Assembly: GCF_900120005.1 (NCBI RefSeq)
Contig: NZ_LT635454.1
Coordinates: 149,283-213,282, forward strand
Length of the DNA: 64,000 nt
Direction: 5' to 3'
Source of the DNA: Holdemania sp. Marseille-P2844
GTDB taxonomy: Bacteria > Bacillota_I > Bacilli_A > Erysipelotrichales > Erysipelotrichaceae
Shown one piece after another: positions 1 through 8,763 of the stretch. The notes under the pieces were generated by a model. The model was not told the DNA's origin and did no database searches. It worked only from the letters and a program-made list of their open reading frames with translations. Position numbers and translations under genes: made by a program. Positions within the stretch are counted from its first letter, which is position 1, and each line of letters starts with the position of its first letter.

Positions 1-193
1 AAATGTCAATGTCCAGCCGCCGCGGGTCGTTTACCGCCAGCTGTTCGTTGACCGCACGGGCCAGATTTTCAAATTGTTTTCGCGCCAGCTTGTAGTCTGT
101 CTGATGCGCATGCATCCAGTCCAGACTGTTGCTGCGGGCCAGATCGCCAAGAAACTGCTGCGTCAGGGCCAGATCAAAATTTAATTCTGACAT
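1..193 (-). CDS. DUF2461-family protein, N-terminal part (runs off window)
   Basis: Sixty-four codons of the N terminus are visible; the rest lies left of the window. The visible part reads FLGDLARSNSLDWMHAHQTD, followed by a YKLARKQFENLARAVN-type helix, which matches the start of the DUF2461 family (TIGR02453), where an N-N-R-x-W-F-x-x-H/N-K-x-x-Y signature is usual. The biochemical function of that family is not established. The ATG overlaps the last 13 bases of the sigma-factor gene upstream, so the two are probably one transcript with coupled translation. The family call rests on a short stretch. Confidence 0.6.
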   Translation of the reverse strand, partial: MSELNFDLALTQQFLGDLARSNSLDWMHAHQTDYKLARKQFENLARAVNEQLAVNDPRRLDIDI

Positions 194-1014
194 ACTTTTT
201 CCATCCAGACGGAAGCGACCACTTCCTGTAATTTCTGCCGCTTTTCTTCCGGCAGCGCGTAGGCGGACAGGGTATCGAATACCGTCATGTGTTCCTCAAT
301 TTTTTCCATCGCTTCTAAATGCTGCTGTAAAACCTGCGGTTCAGCTGTCGGCAGCTTGGAATATTCCAGATTGTCCGGATCCAGCCGGCGCGTGCCGATC
401 GCAAAGTCGATCCGGCAGGTGCAGCGGCAGCCGCCGGAAGCCAGGTAACAATACTGCGACATGAAGTCCGCCATTTTCCGACGGGCGCGGGATAACCGCT
501 GGCGGTAAGCTTCCGGCGTTAAGTTCAGGATTTCCGCCGCCTGCCGGCTGTCGGCTTTAAACATTGTGCCCAGAATGAAGATGCAGCGATCCTGCGGCTT
601 CAGACATTGAAGCATGACGTTGGTACACGAATATTTCAGTTCCCGGGCCAGAATCTGCTTATCTTCCCGCTGCGATTCTTTCTGGTATGCCTGAATATCC
701 TGAGCATAGGCCTCATAGCTCAGCGGATGCGTGGCGAACATCGAGCGCTTTTCGTCGATCAGCCGGTTGACCGCAAGCCGGTAGACCCAGGTGCTTAAGG
801 CACTTTCCCCGCGGAAGCACGGCAGTTTTTCCAAAACCAGAAGCAGGATTTCCTGCGTCGCGTCTTCGGCGTCAGCCACGCTGCCAAGCATCCGCAGCGC
901 CAGGTTAAAGATCGGCGTCTGCAGCTGCCGGACTAATTCTGCCGCGGCCTGTGGTTTATGCGCCAGCACCTCCTCAATCAAAGCGGGGGATAGCGGTTGA
1001 GTTTGATTGTCCAT
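181..1014 (-). CDS. ECF-type sigma-70 family RNA polymerase sigma factor with Cys-rich C-terminal extension
   Basis: About 277 residues. Region 2 is clear (GSVADAEDATQEILLLVLEK, then STWVYRLAVNRLIDEKRS) and region 4 follows (LNLTPEAYRQRLSRARRKM), the normal ECF order. After region 4 there is an extension with a CYLASGGCRCTCRIDFA segment: four cysteines that could bind metal, then about 70 further residues. Such extensions in ECF families without a membrane anti-sigma often control activity; that is family knowledge, not shown here. The ATG at 1014 is chosen over an in-frame TTG six codons upstream because an AAAGGAG ribosome binding site ends 8 to 9 bases before it. No anti-sigma gene is adjacent; the DUF2461 gene overlaps its end. 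An ECF-like promoter lies just upstream, implying autoregulation. Confidence 0.85.
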   Translation of the reverse strand: MDNQTQPLSPALIEEVLAHKPQAAAELVRQLQTPIFNLALRMLGSVADAEDATQEILLLVLEKLPCFRGESALSTWVYRLAVNRLIDEKRSMFATHPLSYEAYAQDIQAYQKESQREDKQILARELKYSCTNVMLQCLKPQDRCIFILGTMFKADSRQAAEILNLTPEAYRQRLSRARRKMADFMSQYCYLASGGCRCTCRIDFAIGTRRLDPDNLEYSKLPTAEPQVLQQHLEAMEKIEEHMTVFDTLSAYALPEEKRQKLQEVVASVWMEKVCQN

Positions 1015-1038
1015 CTGAATTTCTCCTTTCAATAATTA

Positions 1039-1064
1039 GACGGAAGGGAATTCTTTGTGTGACA
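1039..1064 (-). promoter_or_regulatory. ECF-type promoter of the sigma-factor gene
   Basis: On the minus strand TGTCAC is followed, after exactly 16 bases, by CGTC (then TAAT). This is the typical bipartite ECF promoter form (a -35 of the TGTCAC/TGNAAC kind and a CGTC -10). It lies 25 bases before the sigma gene start, which suggests the sigma factor transcribes its own gene. Confidence 0.6.
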
Positions 1065-1148
1065 TTTTTTTGCGTTATTTTTGTAAAAATTTTTAAATTC
1101 AGGATACCGCATGAGACGAGGATAGGCGGAAAATCCGTTTTGGGGATA

Positions 1149-1227
1149 GCGCTGGCTCGCATAGCGGCGAACAAGGGACAGCGCGTCACAGGATAAGAGT
1201 GGTAGTCAGCGGTCTTCCTTCTTATCC
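1149..1227. terminator. Stem-loops downstream of the methyltransferase gene
   Basis: Two inverted repeats are visible: GCGCTG (1149) with CAGCGC (1179), and GGATAAGA (1191) with TCTTATCC (1220-1227). They lie between the methyltransferase stop and the ECF promoter, so they may end methyltransferase transcription, though no long T run follows on the minus strand. Confidence 0.35.
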
Positions 1228-1260
1228 TTTGACAATGTATTGGTTCTTTTTTCGCAGCCG

Positions 1261-2094
1261 TCATTCCTTTTTTGCCAGCACACACAGCGTTGTTTTGTCT
1301 TTTTCCAGCGGCCCGCCTGCCACATCGCCATAAAACGTAACGGACTGAAAGCCCGCCGCGGTCAAATCCCGCTCTAATTCTGCAGCGGTAAATCCATGTT
1401 CCCAGACGTGATAGATTGTGTACGCGTCAGGCTTGATCGTGACATATTGGTTACAATACGAAGCGTCCTGATCATACCGATAAAACGCGTGCAGGACCAA
1501 CGCCGGCTCCTCGCTCCAGTAGCCTTGTTCTTCAACGAACCAACGCTTCGTTTCAGGCTTGCCCTCATAGTTCAGCGGTGTAAACACGTCGAACAGAAAA
1601 ACACCGCCGGGAAGCAGGGAAGCGTAGATCTGCTTTAATAAGGCTGTTCGGGCGGAAGGCATCAGCACGCCGAAATCACAATAAATCAGCGTGATCACAT
1701 GGAATGGCCCGCCGAATTCGATCTGGGTGTAATCCCCCTGACGATATTGGATCGAGAGGCCTTTTTCTGCCGCGGACTGCTTCGCGTAATCCAGCGAGCG
1801 GACGGAGAAATCAATTCCGGAAACTTGATATCCCTGCCGGGCAAAGAGCTCCGCATAGATTCCCGGCCCGCAGCCTAAATCCAGAAGCTGGGGATACTGA
1901 TCCGGCGGCAGCTGGGATGCGATCCAGGCTGCGGATTGCCTGACGAAGTCTCCCCGGCGTGTCGCGCCATCGGTCGTTTCATCCAGATGAGCTTCGAGCA
2001 TTTTCTGCGACAGATAGGGATCAGTCCAGATATTCGCCTGACTCTGTTGATATAAGGCCGGCCGGGTTTGGATCTGAGAAATAAAGTTTTTCAT
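1261..2094 (-). CDS. Class I SAM-dependent methyltransferase
   Basis: 277 residues, soluble. Motif I for S-adenosylmethionine binding is plain (LLDLGCGPGIYAELFARQGY), followed by the acidic residue at the end of strand 2 (VSGIDFS) and a post-motif FHVITLIYCDFGVL segment. The substrate cannot be told; the layout (helical N terminus, Rossmann core, C-terminal beta region with YHVWEHGF and ERDLTAAGF) resembles small-molecule methyltransferases of the UbiE/Methyltransf_25 type. ATG at 2094 has an AAAGGAC site upstream; an in-frame extension upstream of it reads through non-coding-looking sequence and is rejected. Monocistronic, upstream of the sigma gene on the same strand with about 245 bases between. 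Confidence 0.85.
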   Translation of the reverse strand: MKNFISQIQTRPALYQQSQANIWTDPYLSQKMLEAHLDETTDGATRRGDFVRQSAAWIASQLPPDQYPQLLDLGCGPGIYAELFARQGYQVSGIDFSVRSLDYAKQSAAEKGLSIQYRQGDYTQIEFGGPFHVITLIYCDFGVLMPSARTALLKQIYASLLPGGVFLFDVFTPLNYEGKPETKRWFVEEQGYWSEEPALVLHAFYRYDQDASYCNQYVTIKPDAYTIYHVWEHGFTAAELERDLTAAGFQSVTFYGDVAGGPLEKDKTTLCVLAKKE

Positions 2095-2632
2095 GAATTT
2101 TGTCCTTTCTTTTCGGATTTTTAACCGTGGGAATGAGCTTGAGGGGCAGCGAGGAACGCTTTTTCCTCGAAAACGCCTGGGAAACGCTTGTTGATCAACG
2201 AAAAATCGTTGTGGAAAATCCCATCGCACCCCAAAAGAGCTGCTTGTAACATACTTTCCTGACAGCAGCCGGCGATGATATTTTCTTTTTCCACGTTTTG
2301 CTGGACGCAGATTTCAGGACCGGACACCGGACAGAATCCATCCTTTTTTGTGAGCTTGCGCCTTTATTGTAACGGGAAATAAGCCTGATGGCAATCGCGA
2401 TCATTCCGGGACTGTTCGTTTCTTGCGGCATGGATTTTGACAATGAAGCCGTCCTGTTTTTAGGAGCGGAGGCGCTGCAGGAAAAGGGGTTCCGCGCTTT
2501 TTTCTGGTAAAATAGACGAAGATGAGCTATACTATGTACCGTAAGTCCCATTTCTTGATGCATAATTGTGTTATGACATCCTGACAGTGCGCCGAAGCAC
2601 TGTTTTTGAATTAGGAATAGAAAGAGTGAACC
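2095..2632. other. 538-base intergenic region with a possible gene remnant
   Basis: No convincing complete gene. A plus-strand stretch 2388-2510 encodes 40 residues (MAIAIIPGLFVSCGMDFDNE...) with natural-looking composition and a stop, but weak ribosome binding site; it may be the tail of a decayed gene. Minus-strand open frames here have no ribosome binding sites and odd composition. The right end carries the leader of the helicase gene. Confidence 0.4.
2584..2608 (+). terminator. Hairpin plus T run in the helicase leader (terminator or attenuator)
   Basis: ACAGTGC, loop GCCGAA, GCACTGT, then TTTTT. It has the form of an intrinsic terminator and ends only about 25 bases before the helicase ATG, so it could either end upstream transcription or act as an attenuator in the leader. 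Confidence 0.5.
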
Positions 2633-3907
2633 ATGAAATTTAACGAATTACCAATCCATCCGTCAATCTTGAAAAATTGCCAGCGGATGGGCTATACGAC
2701 CCCGACCAAGATTCAGCAGAAAGCGATCCCGCCGGTCTTGGAGGGGCGCGATCTGCTGGGGCTGGCGCAGACCGGCACAGGCAAAACTGCAGCGTTTGCA
2801 CTGCCGATTCTCGACCAGCTGATGAAACAGCCGCAGAAAGGCAAGCGGGCGATCAAGGCGCTGGTGCTGACCCCGACCCGCGAGCTGGCGATCCAGATTG
2901 TGGATAACTTCCAGCTGTACGGTCAGGGCCTGCCGTTGAAGACCGTCGTGATTTTCGGCGGCGTTAAGCAGGGCGCGCAGGTCGATCAGCTGAAAAAGGG
3001 CGCGGATATTCTGATCGCGACGCCGGGCCGTCTGCTCGATCTGGTCGGCCAGCGTCTGTTGGATCTGAGCCAGGTGGAAATCTTTGTGCTCGACGAAGCC
3101 GACCGGATGCTGGACATGGGTTTTATCCACGATGTAAAACGCGTCAGCGCGCTGCTGGTGAACAAAAAGCAGACGCTGCTGTTCTCGGCGACGATGCCGA
3201 AAGAAATCGCCGGGCTGGCCGCTTCGCTGCTGAAGAATCCAGTCCGCGTGGAAGCAACGCCGGTATCCACGCCGATTGAAAAGATCGAACAGCGTGTGTA
3301 CTATGTGGAAAAGCACGAAAAGAATGACCTGCTGCTGCGGGTTTTGAAGAAGGAGGAAGTCACCTCGGCGCTGGTCTTTACCCGGACCAAGCATGAAGCT
3401 GACCGCGTTGTCCGCTTTTTAACCAAGGGGCATGTTCAGGCGATGGCGATCCATGGTAACAAATCGCAGAACGCCCGGCAGAAAGCGCTGGCCGCATTTA
3501 AGAATCATGAGATCCAGGTGCTGGTGGCGACCGACATCGCGGCGCGCGGCATTGACATTGAGAAGCTTTCCCATGTCATCAATTACAACATTCCCAATAT
3601 CAGCGAGACCTATGTTCACCGGATCGGCCGGACAGCCCGGGCAGGGCAGGAAGGGATTGCGATCTCCTTCTGCCAGAACGATGAACGCGCTTATTTGAAG
3701 GATATTGAAAAACTGATCCGATATACGATTCCGGTCGTCAAGGATCCTGAGTGTAAAACTACGGTTCAGCCGCAGGCGGCAGAGTCCAAAACGGTGGGTT
3801 CCCCGAACCAGGCGCCAGCCAGTCCGGCGAATAAACCAGCCGGTCATCGGCCAGCTCGCCGGCGCCGTCCAGCTCACGCGCAGAAGTCGCGCGAGGCGGC
3901 GAAGTAA
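2633..3907 (+). CDS. DEAD-box ATP-dependent RNA helicase (RhlE-like)
   Basis: 424 residues with the complete motif set in order: Q motif near residue 20 (F-x-P-T-K-I-Q-type, TTPTKIQQKAIP), motif I AQTGTGKTA, Ia PTRELA, GG, Ib TPGRLLD, II DEAD, III SAT, IV-VI ending in HRIGRTARAG. The tail after the core (about residues 375-424) is short, Pro/Ala-rich and then strongly basic (RPARRRRPAH), a likely RNA-binding extension. Such helicases unwind short RNA duplexes in ribosome assembly or RNA decay, often with cold induction. The sequence is nearest the RhlE branch by its N terminus (FNELPIHPSILKNC). Single-gene unit closed by a terminator at 3922. Confidence 0.93.
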   Translation: MKFNELPIHPSILKNCQRMGYTTPTKIQQKAIPPVLEGRDLLGLAQTGTGKTAAFALPILDQLMKQPQKGKRAIKALVLTPTRELAIQIVDNFQLYGQGLPLKTVVIFGGVKQGAQVDQLKKGADILIATPGRLLDLVGQRLLDLSQVEIFVLDEADRMLDMGFIHDVKRVSALLVNKKQTLLFSATMPKEIAGLAASLLKNPVRVEATPVSTPIEKIEQRVYYVEKHEKNDLLLRVLKKEEVTSALVFTRTKHEADRVVRFLTKGHVQAMAIHGNKSQNARQKALAAFKNHEIQVLVATDIAARGIDIEKLSHVINYNIPNISETYVHRIGRTARAGQEGIAISFCQNDERAYLKDIEKLIRYTIPVVKDPECKTTVQPQAAESKTVGSPNQAPASPANKPAGHRPARRRRPAHAQKSREAAK

Positions 3908-3921
3908 GGAAGAAGAATATG

Positions 3922-3956
3922 AGATCGAAAGCATTTCTGTTTTCGATCTTTTTTCT
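3922..3956 (+). terminator. Intrinsic terminator after the helicase gene
   Basis: AGATCGAAA pairs with TTTTCGATCT around a 10-base loop, followed by TTTTTTCTTG. Confidence 0.8.
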
Positions 3957-4127
3957 TGTTTCTTTTGTTCTTTCTTTTGTTCAGGGAAAGTTATGTCACA
4001 GCGAGGATTCGCGCTAGCCCGGGGACTTTCACCGCGAATTTCTCCCTGTGCGGAGTTGGCATTTGAGCTTTTCCCCTTTACAATAAAGAAGAGGAAAACC
4101 AATGTTAAAAACAAGGAGGACATGAGG

Positions 4128-5006
4128 ATGATTCAGGCGGAACCGATCACAAAAACGACATGGCGGATAAGGGGCTGCGGCTGCGACTGTTATCTGTTGG
4201 ACGGAAAGGTCCCGGCGCTGATCGACTGCGGCTGCGGGGAAGTCCAGATCCGTCAGTTCTGTGAAGCTTTAATTCAGAAACCAGTCAGGACGGTGATCTG
4301 CACCCATGCCCATATTGATCATACCGGTCAATGCGGCTTATTTGATCAAGTGTATATGACGGAAAGAACGGCGGCGTCCAGCCGCAACGCGATGGACGAG
4401 GACCCCGCGAAGTTGAATTTGGATTATACGCCGGTATTTGTGCAGGACCATCAGATTCTTAAACTCGGACAACGGTGCTTGGAAATTCTGCTTTGCGATT
4501 GTCACGCTCCGGGCAATATCATGATTTTTGATCACACGGAAAGAATCCTCTATGCCGGCGATGAACTGGACGTGGATCAGGTGCTGCTTCTGCCGGGCTT
4601 TGCGGAAAAAGCGGGGCAGTTTCACAGCGAGCCGGCGGCGACGGTGAGCGATTACCGGAAATTGTTGATCCAGCTTGATCTGCGGCGTGAAGAATTTGAC
4701 TGGATCTGCACCGGTCATAACGGTTCACCGTTGAAACCGGAAGTCCTGACAATCATGATCGAACTCTGCGATCGGATTCTGGCCGGAGAAGAAGGTTGTC
4801 TCGACTGCAGCTCCGCGACCTACAGCGCCCGGGATCGGCATTTCCCCTATCACCAAGCTCATTACCGGCGGGCGTCATGGAAAGGCTTTTCGTTAGTGTA
4901 CTGTGCCGACAGCCTGACCGACAGAACACAGAATTCTAAAGTCATTCCAGCTACGCCGCTGCATGCAATGTGCGAACACAACGTCGCGGCGGCGCAGGGC
5001 AAATAA
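4128..5006 (+). CDS. Metallo-beta-lactamase-fold hydrolase
   Basis: 292 residues. The metal-binding signature HAHIDH is present (THAHIDHTGQCG), with later ligands CHAPGN, YAGDELD and CTGHNGSPL, i.e. the full set of His/Asp ligands of the fold. Members act on esters, thioesters or phosphodiesters; the substrate is not evident. The second of two close ATGs is used (4128) because AAGGAGG lies 8 bases upstream of it; the first ATG is only 2 bases from that site. Early residues contain GCGCDCYLL, an unusual cysteine cluster. Monocistronic. Confidence 0.85.
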   Translation: MIQAEPITKTTWRIRGCGCDCYLLDGKVPALIDCGCGEVQIRQFCEALIQKPVRTVICTHAHIDHTGQCGLFDQVYMTERTAASSRNAMDEDPAKLNLDYTPVFVQDHQILKLGQRCLEILLCDCHAPGNIMIFDHTERILYAGDELDVDQVLLLPGFAEKAGQFHSEPAATVSDYRKLLIQLDLRREEFDWICTGHNGSPLKPEVLTIMIELCDRILAGEEGCLDCSSATYSARDRHFPYHQAHYRRASWKGFSLVYCADSLTDRTQNSKVIPATPLHAMCEHNVAAAQGK

Positions 5007-5131
5007 CCACGATTAATCGGGAATCTGCAGATAGATGATGAAAGAGTCGGACTTTGATGTCCATCTTTTTTCTATTTGTGAATGAGAACTTTGGAGAAAT
5101 TTGTTAGTCATAAGAACTGTTTTCAGTCACC

Positions 5132-5426
5132 GTGGTTGGAGAAGGCAAGGGAATATATAGAATAGAAGGAATAAGTGAGTTATATGGAACTACATTGATT
5201 AAAAAATGTATCTTTTTCGATGAAGTTCAATGGATCCCCGCTGGGGAAGAGACGGTCAACGCCTTCCAGATCGATTTCAACTGTGATATCTATCTTATTA
5301 TCAGAAGCCTGTTTCTTTGATCATTATGAGAAGATAATTGTATCCCTGTATCCAGGACTGAACGCTTCTTATAAGAAAATAAAATCGGTGAACATTGTGG
5401 ATTGGCTGATTGCGGATGAAGCCTGA
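5132..5426 (+). pseudogene. Possible frameshifted remnant of an unknown gene
   Basis: Two overlapping plus-strand frames join into a sensible sequence: the first starts at a GTG (VGEGKGIYRIEGISELYG..., FFDEVQWIPAGEE) and the second continues from about 5308 (FFDHYEKIIVSLYPGLNAS ... VDWLIADEA). A single frameshift near 5300-5320 would connect them. No ribosome binding site is evident and the family is not recognised. It could equally be chance open frame in AT-rich DNA. Confidence 0.3.
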
Positions 5427-5467
5427 GATACCTTGAATAATAGGAAAATAAGAAAACCGTTAAATTA

Positions 5468-5543
5468 AAAAACAGAGCTTTTCAACCTGTCCCGGAGTTT
5501 CTGAACTCCTCATGATAGGACGTGCTGATAGCTCTGTTTTTTT
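5468..5543. terminator. Two-way terminator between convergent units
   Basis: AAAACAGAGCT pairs with AGCTCTGTTTT across about 50 bases that themselves contain GGAGTT/GAACTCC. A T run follows on the plus strand and another on the minus strand, so it can end transcription of the beta-galactosidase unit from the right and anything entering from the left. Confidence 0.65.
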
Positions 5544-5555
5544 AAAGGACTTTGA

Positions 5556-5708
5556 TTATTGGAGATCTTGCCGGTCTTTTTTGTCAGTTTTCTCAAGCTC
5601 CGCTTTGGCGTCAAGGATTCCCTGTTTCACCGCACATCGGATGATTTCATAAACGAGGGTGAGTGCGATCAAGAGGATGAGAAGCTGAAAGAGAATTCCC
5701 CAGACCAT
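5556..5708 (-). CDS. Small single-pass membrane protein (DUF6019-like)
   Basis: Fifty residues: a hydrophobic segment (MVWGILFQLLILLIALTLVY) then a charged tail with KQGILDAKAELEKTDKKD. The form (short membrane helix, then a G-I/L-x-D-A-x-x-E-L amphipathic tail) resembles the DUF6019 family of small Firmicute proteins; function unknown. Its ATG lies 4 bases after the beta-galactosidase stop, with an AGGAAG site inside the end of that gene, so it is translated from the same mRNA. Too short for most gene finders. Confidence 0.65.
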   Translation of the reverse strand: MVWGILFQLLILLIALTLVYEIIRCAVKQGILDAKAELEKTDKKDRQDLQ

Positions 5709-5712
5709 CGGC

Positions 5713-7491
5713 TCAGGCTTCCTGCGGCTGATCGATCAGCGGCTGGTCGTCCAGCGAGACTGTTCCGGTTCTGCCTTCTGTTTCAAACAGGACAATCGTA
5801 TTTTTACCTTTTTTCAATAACGGCGCCGGGATATACAGATAATGCGTCGGGCCCAGCTCCCAGAACCGCCCAAGATTTTTCCCGTTCAAAAACGCCGCGC
5901 CTTTGCCCCAGCCGTTCAGGTTCAGGAACGTATCCGCCGGCTCTTCAATGTCTACGGTAAATTGATAGAATGCCGGAACACCTTCCTGATAATCGCCGGT
6001 GAAATCAACCTGATCAACATGGTCCAGCTCCAGACAATACTGCTGCCAGCCGGTGTGGAAGTGCAGGTCCAGCATGAAGCCGCCTTTGATGCCCTTGCGC
6101 TGATGCGGAGAAACCAGACTTGCGCCGTAGTTGATGCGGCCGAGGTTTTCCACAAGAATGTCGATCACGTTGTCGGTCGGATGATCAAGCGTAAGCGGGA
6201 TGTTGCTTCCCATCGTTTCCTTGTATTGCGTGGCGATCAATTTCTGGTTGACAAACACCTGAGCGCGGTCGTCGCAATCCGCCAGCTTGGCTTTGGCCAG
6301 CTCGCGCGCTTTGCCGACATGCGCGCGGTACAGGATGTAGCCGTAGCCCTGCCCCAGCTTTTCCATCGGCTGAGGAATGTCGGTTTCGATCGGCTTTGCC
6401 AGAGAGGAAAGTGTATTAAATAAGGAAACCTTGTTCACACAGCGCAGTTCGCCATAGCTTTTAAAGGTGATCGGCGTGGACAGCGGCACCGGGGTGATCG
6501 GATGATATTTGGCGATGACCTCGCGGAAAGCGGCGTATTTCTCTGCTTCCGTACCCCACTCCGTCAGCGGAGCGGCATAGTCGTAAGAGGTGATCTGCGG
6601 ATCCATGCCGTTGTGGTAGCTGCAGCCGTTATAAAATTCCGGATTGGTGCCGCCATGGAACATGTAGATGTTGACGCTGCCCTGACGCAGCATTGCATCC
6701 AGCTCGTCCGCTGCATCCTTCGCGTCGCGGGTTTTCAGCGGCGATCCCCAGTTGTTGAACCAGCCGATCCAGAATTCCATGCACATAAGCGGGCCGTGGA
6801 TGTCGTTGTCGTCCATGAACTGACGCAGCGCGCCGATCTGTTCGTCGGTGCGCGAGCCGAAGTTGGCAGTCGGCAGCACGCCTTCATTGAGTAAGGTTCC
6901 GGCGTCGAGCACTTCACGCCAGCCGCCGTCGGATGTAAACATCGGCACATCGCAGCCATGCTTTTCCATCAGACGCTTGATCGCCTTGAGATATTGCTTG
7001 TCGTTGCCGAAGGAGCCATATTCATTTTCAATCTGGCACATCAGCACCGGTCCGCCGTGAGTGAAAAACAACGGCCGGATGACTTTGAATAATTCGGCGT
7101 AATAGGCGTCGACCGCATCGAGATAGGGTTGATAGGTCGAACGCACGCGCATCGAATCGTCCGCTAACAGCCATGCCGGCAGACCGCCGAATTCCCATTC
7201 CGCGCAGATGTACGGCGTCGGCCGTAAAATGACCCACAAACCTAAATCCTGAGCTAAGCGGACAAAGCGCGCGACGTCCTTGCGTCCGCTGAAATCAAAC
7301 TGGCCCTTTTTCGGTTCATGGTAGTTCCATGGAATATAGGTTTCCACGCAGTTGCAGCCCATATTTTTTAATTTTTCCAGACGATCCTGCCAGTATTCAG
7401 GAACGATCCGGAAGTAATGCAGCGCGCCGGAGATCAGTTTGACAGGCTGGCCGTTAAGCATAAAATCATCTTGAATCGCAAAGGTAGTCAT
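5713..7491 (-). CDS. Glycoside hydrolase family 35 beta-galactosidase
   Basis: 592 residues, no signal peptide, so cytoplasmic. It should cleave terminal beta-galactosides. The family signature GGPVLMCQIENEYG carries the predicted acid/base Glu157, and MCMEFWIGWF carries the predicted nucleophile Glu239. The (beta/alpha)8 barrel spans about 1-330, followed by beta-sandwich domains ending in the jelly-roll WGKGAAFLNGKNLGRFWELG. Length fits compact bacterial GH35 enzymes. ATG with GAGGAAAC upstream. Followed in the same mRNA by a small membrane protein; no transporter or regulator is adjacent. The exact linkage preference (beta-1,3 on host glycans or milk sugars is common in this family) cannot be read from sequence. 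Confidence 0.93.
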   Translation of the reverse strand: MTTFAIQDDFMLNGQPVKLISGALHYFRIVPEYWQDRLEKLKNMGCNCVETYIPWNYHEPKKGQFDFSGRKDVARFVRLAQDLGLWVILRPTPYICAEWEFGGLPAWLLADDSMRVRSTYQPYLDAVDAYYAELFKVIRPLFFTHGGPVLMCQIENEYGSFGNDKQYLKAIKRLMEKHGCDVPMFTSDGGWREVLDAGTLLNEGVLPTANFGSRTDEQIGALRQFMDDNDIHGPLMCMEFWIGWFNNWGSPLKTRDAKDAADELDAMLRQGSVNIYMFHGGTNPEFYNGCSYHNGMDPQITSYDYAAPLTEWGTEAEKYAAFREVIAKYHPITPVPLSTPITFKSYGELRCVNKVSLFNTLSSLAKPIETDIPQPMEKLGQGYGYILYRAHVGKARELAKAKLADCDDRAQVFVNQKLIATQYKETMGSNIPLTLDHPTDNVIDILVENLGRINYGASLVSPHQRKGIKGGFMLDLHFHTGWQQYCLELDHVDQVDFTGDYQEGVPAFYQFTVDIEEPADTFLNLNGWGKGAAFLNGKNLGRFWELGPTHYLYIPAPLLKKGKNTIVLFETEGRTGTVSLDDQPLIDQPQEA

Positions 7492-7614
7492 GATTGTTTC
7501 CTCATCTTTCTCTACCTTTTATTGTAGAAAAGAAATCGTAAAAAAGAAAGGAATTCTTGTTTTTTGCGGGGCTTTTTCCAATTTTCCGCAATATTATAAG
7601 TAGGAGGTGAAATT

Positions 7615-8763
7615 ATGCGCTGTCCGCGATGTGGAAATGAGGATCCATCCTGGTTCTATCTTGGCAGCAAGGGCTGGTACTGCCGCCGCTGCGTCGGCTT
7701 TTCCCGGAGGCTGACGTGCGAGGCCAAGGAGCCGGTCGTGCCCGAGCTTAGTGAACCGCTGGATCCGCAGCTGCGGCTGGATTATCCCCTGACTCCGAAT
7801 CAGAAGCAAATCTCCGATCAGCTGTGCGAATTGTCCGAAACCCACGACGTCCTGGTCGACGCGGTGTGCGGCGCGGGAAAAACGGAAATTGTAATGGATT
7901 GTCTGCGGAGGCGGCTGCAGCGGGGACAGCGGGCGGCGGTTGCGGTCGCCCGGCGGCAGGTCGTGCTGGAATTGGCGCGGCGGCTGGCGGACGCGTTTCC
8001 AAACCTGTCGGTGATCCCGGTCTGTCAGGGTTATACCAAGAAGACCGAAGCGGATCTGATCGTCTGTACGACCCACCAGCTCTACCGCTATCCTCACCGG
8101 TTCGATCTGTTGATCCTGGATGAACCGGACGCTTTTCCCTACAAGGGCGACCCGGTTCTGCATGGAATCGCGCGCACCAGCTGCCGCGGCCAGATCGTCT
8201 ACACGACGGCGACGCCGGATGCGGAGCTGCAGGAACGGGTGAGGGCGGGGACGTTGAGGCAGCTCAAGCTCAACCGCCGACCGCACGGTCATGATCTGAC
8301 GGTGCCCCGGGTTCGGATCGGTCCTCAGTTCCTGTTGATCCTGCGGCTTTATCGCTGGTTGAAAGGCAAACAAAAGGCGGACAAGCAGGCGCTGATCTTT
8401 GTGCCGACGATTCGCGGCTGTCATCGCTTAAAAGTTTTGTTTTCACTGGAATTTTCCTGCGGTGAGCTGACCAGTCAGTCGCCGGATCAGGATGAAACGC
8501 TGCGGAAGCTGCGGGCAAACAAACTGCAGTTCTGCTTTGCGACGACGGTGCTGGAACGGGGCGTGACGATCGCGGGCGTCGACGTGTGCGTGATGGACGC
8601 CGATCATGGCGTGTTCGACGAAGCTTCGCTGACCCAGATGATCGGACGGGTCGGGCGCAGCTTTGCCTGTCCGGATGGCGACGGGTTGTTTCTGTGCCGC
8701 AGGCGCAGCGAACAGGTTGAACGCTGCGTGAGACGTCTGGAGGAAGCCAATGCCAGCGGCTGA
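7615..8763 (+). CDS. comFA: ComFA-like DNA helicase for competence
   Basis: 382 residues. N-terminal zinc-binding pair CPRCGNED...WYCRRC, then a superfamily 2 helicase core: Walker A DAVCGAGKTE, motif II ILDEPDAF (DEPD), motif III TATPD, and a C-terminal motif VI region MIGRVGRS. ComFA is the cytoplasmic ATPase that drives transforming single-stranded DNA inward. Good AGGAGGTG site before ATG. It overlaps comFC by 14 bases, the usual comF operon arrangement. Slightly shorter than Bacillus ComFA (about 460). Confidence 0.9.
   Translation: MRCPRCGNEDPSWFYLGSKGWYCRRCVGFSRRLTCEAKEPVVPELSEPLDPQLRLDYPLTPNQKQISDQLCELSETHDVLVDAVCGAGKTEIVMDCLRRRLQRGQRAAVAVARRQVVLELARRLADAFPNLSVIPVCQGYTKKTEADLIVCTTHQLYRYPHRFDLLILDEPDAFPYKGDPVLHGIARTSCRGQIVYTTATPDAELQERVRAGTLRQLKLNRRPHGHDLTVPRVRIGPQFLLILRLYRWLKGKQKADKQALIFVPTIRGCHRLKVLFSLEFSCGELTSQSPDQDETLRKLRANKLQFCFATTVLERGVTIAGVDVCVMDADHGVFDEASLTQMIGRVGRSFACPDGDGLFLCRRRSEQVERCVRRLEEANASG

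Larger units (their letters stand above)
5007..5555. other. 549-base AT-rich intergenic region
   Basis: Holds a weak hairpin with T run just after the hydrolase gene (about 5050-5075), a possible decayed gene (5132-5426) and a two-way terminator (5468-5543). No intact gene is supported. Confidence 0.5.

Noticed and set aside
2121..2563. Two overlapping minus-strand frames upstream of the methyltransferase
   Set aside because: No ribosome binding sites, unnatural composition, and they overlap each other and the helicase leader.
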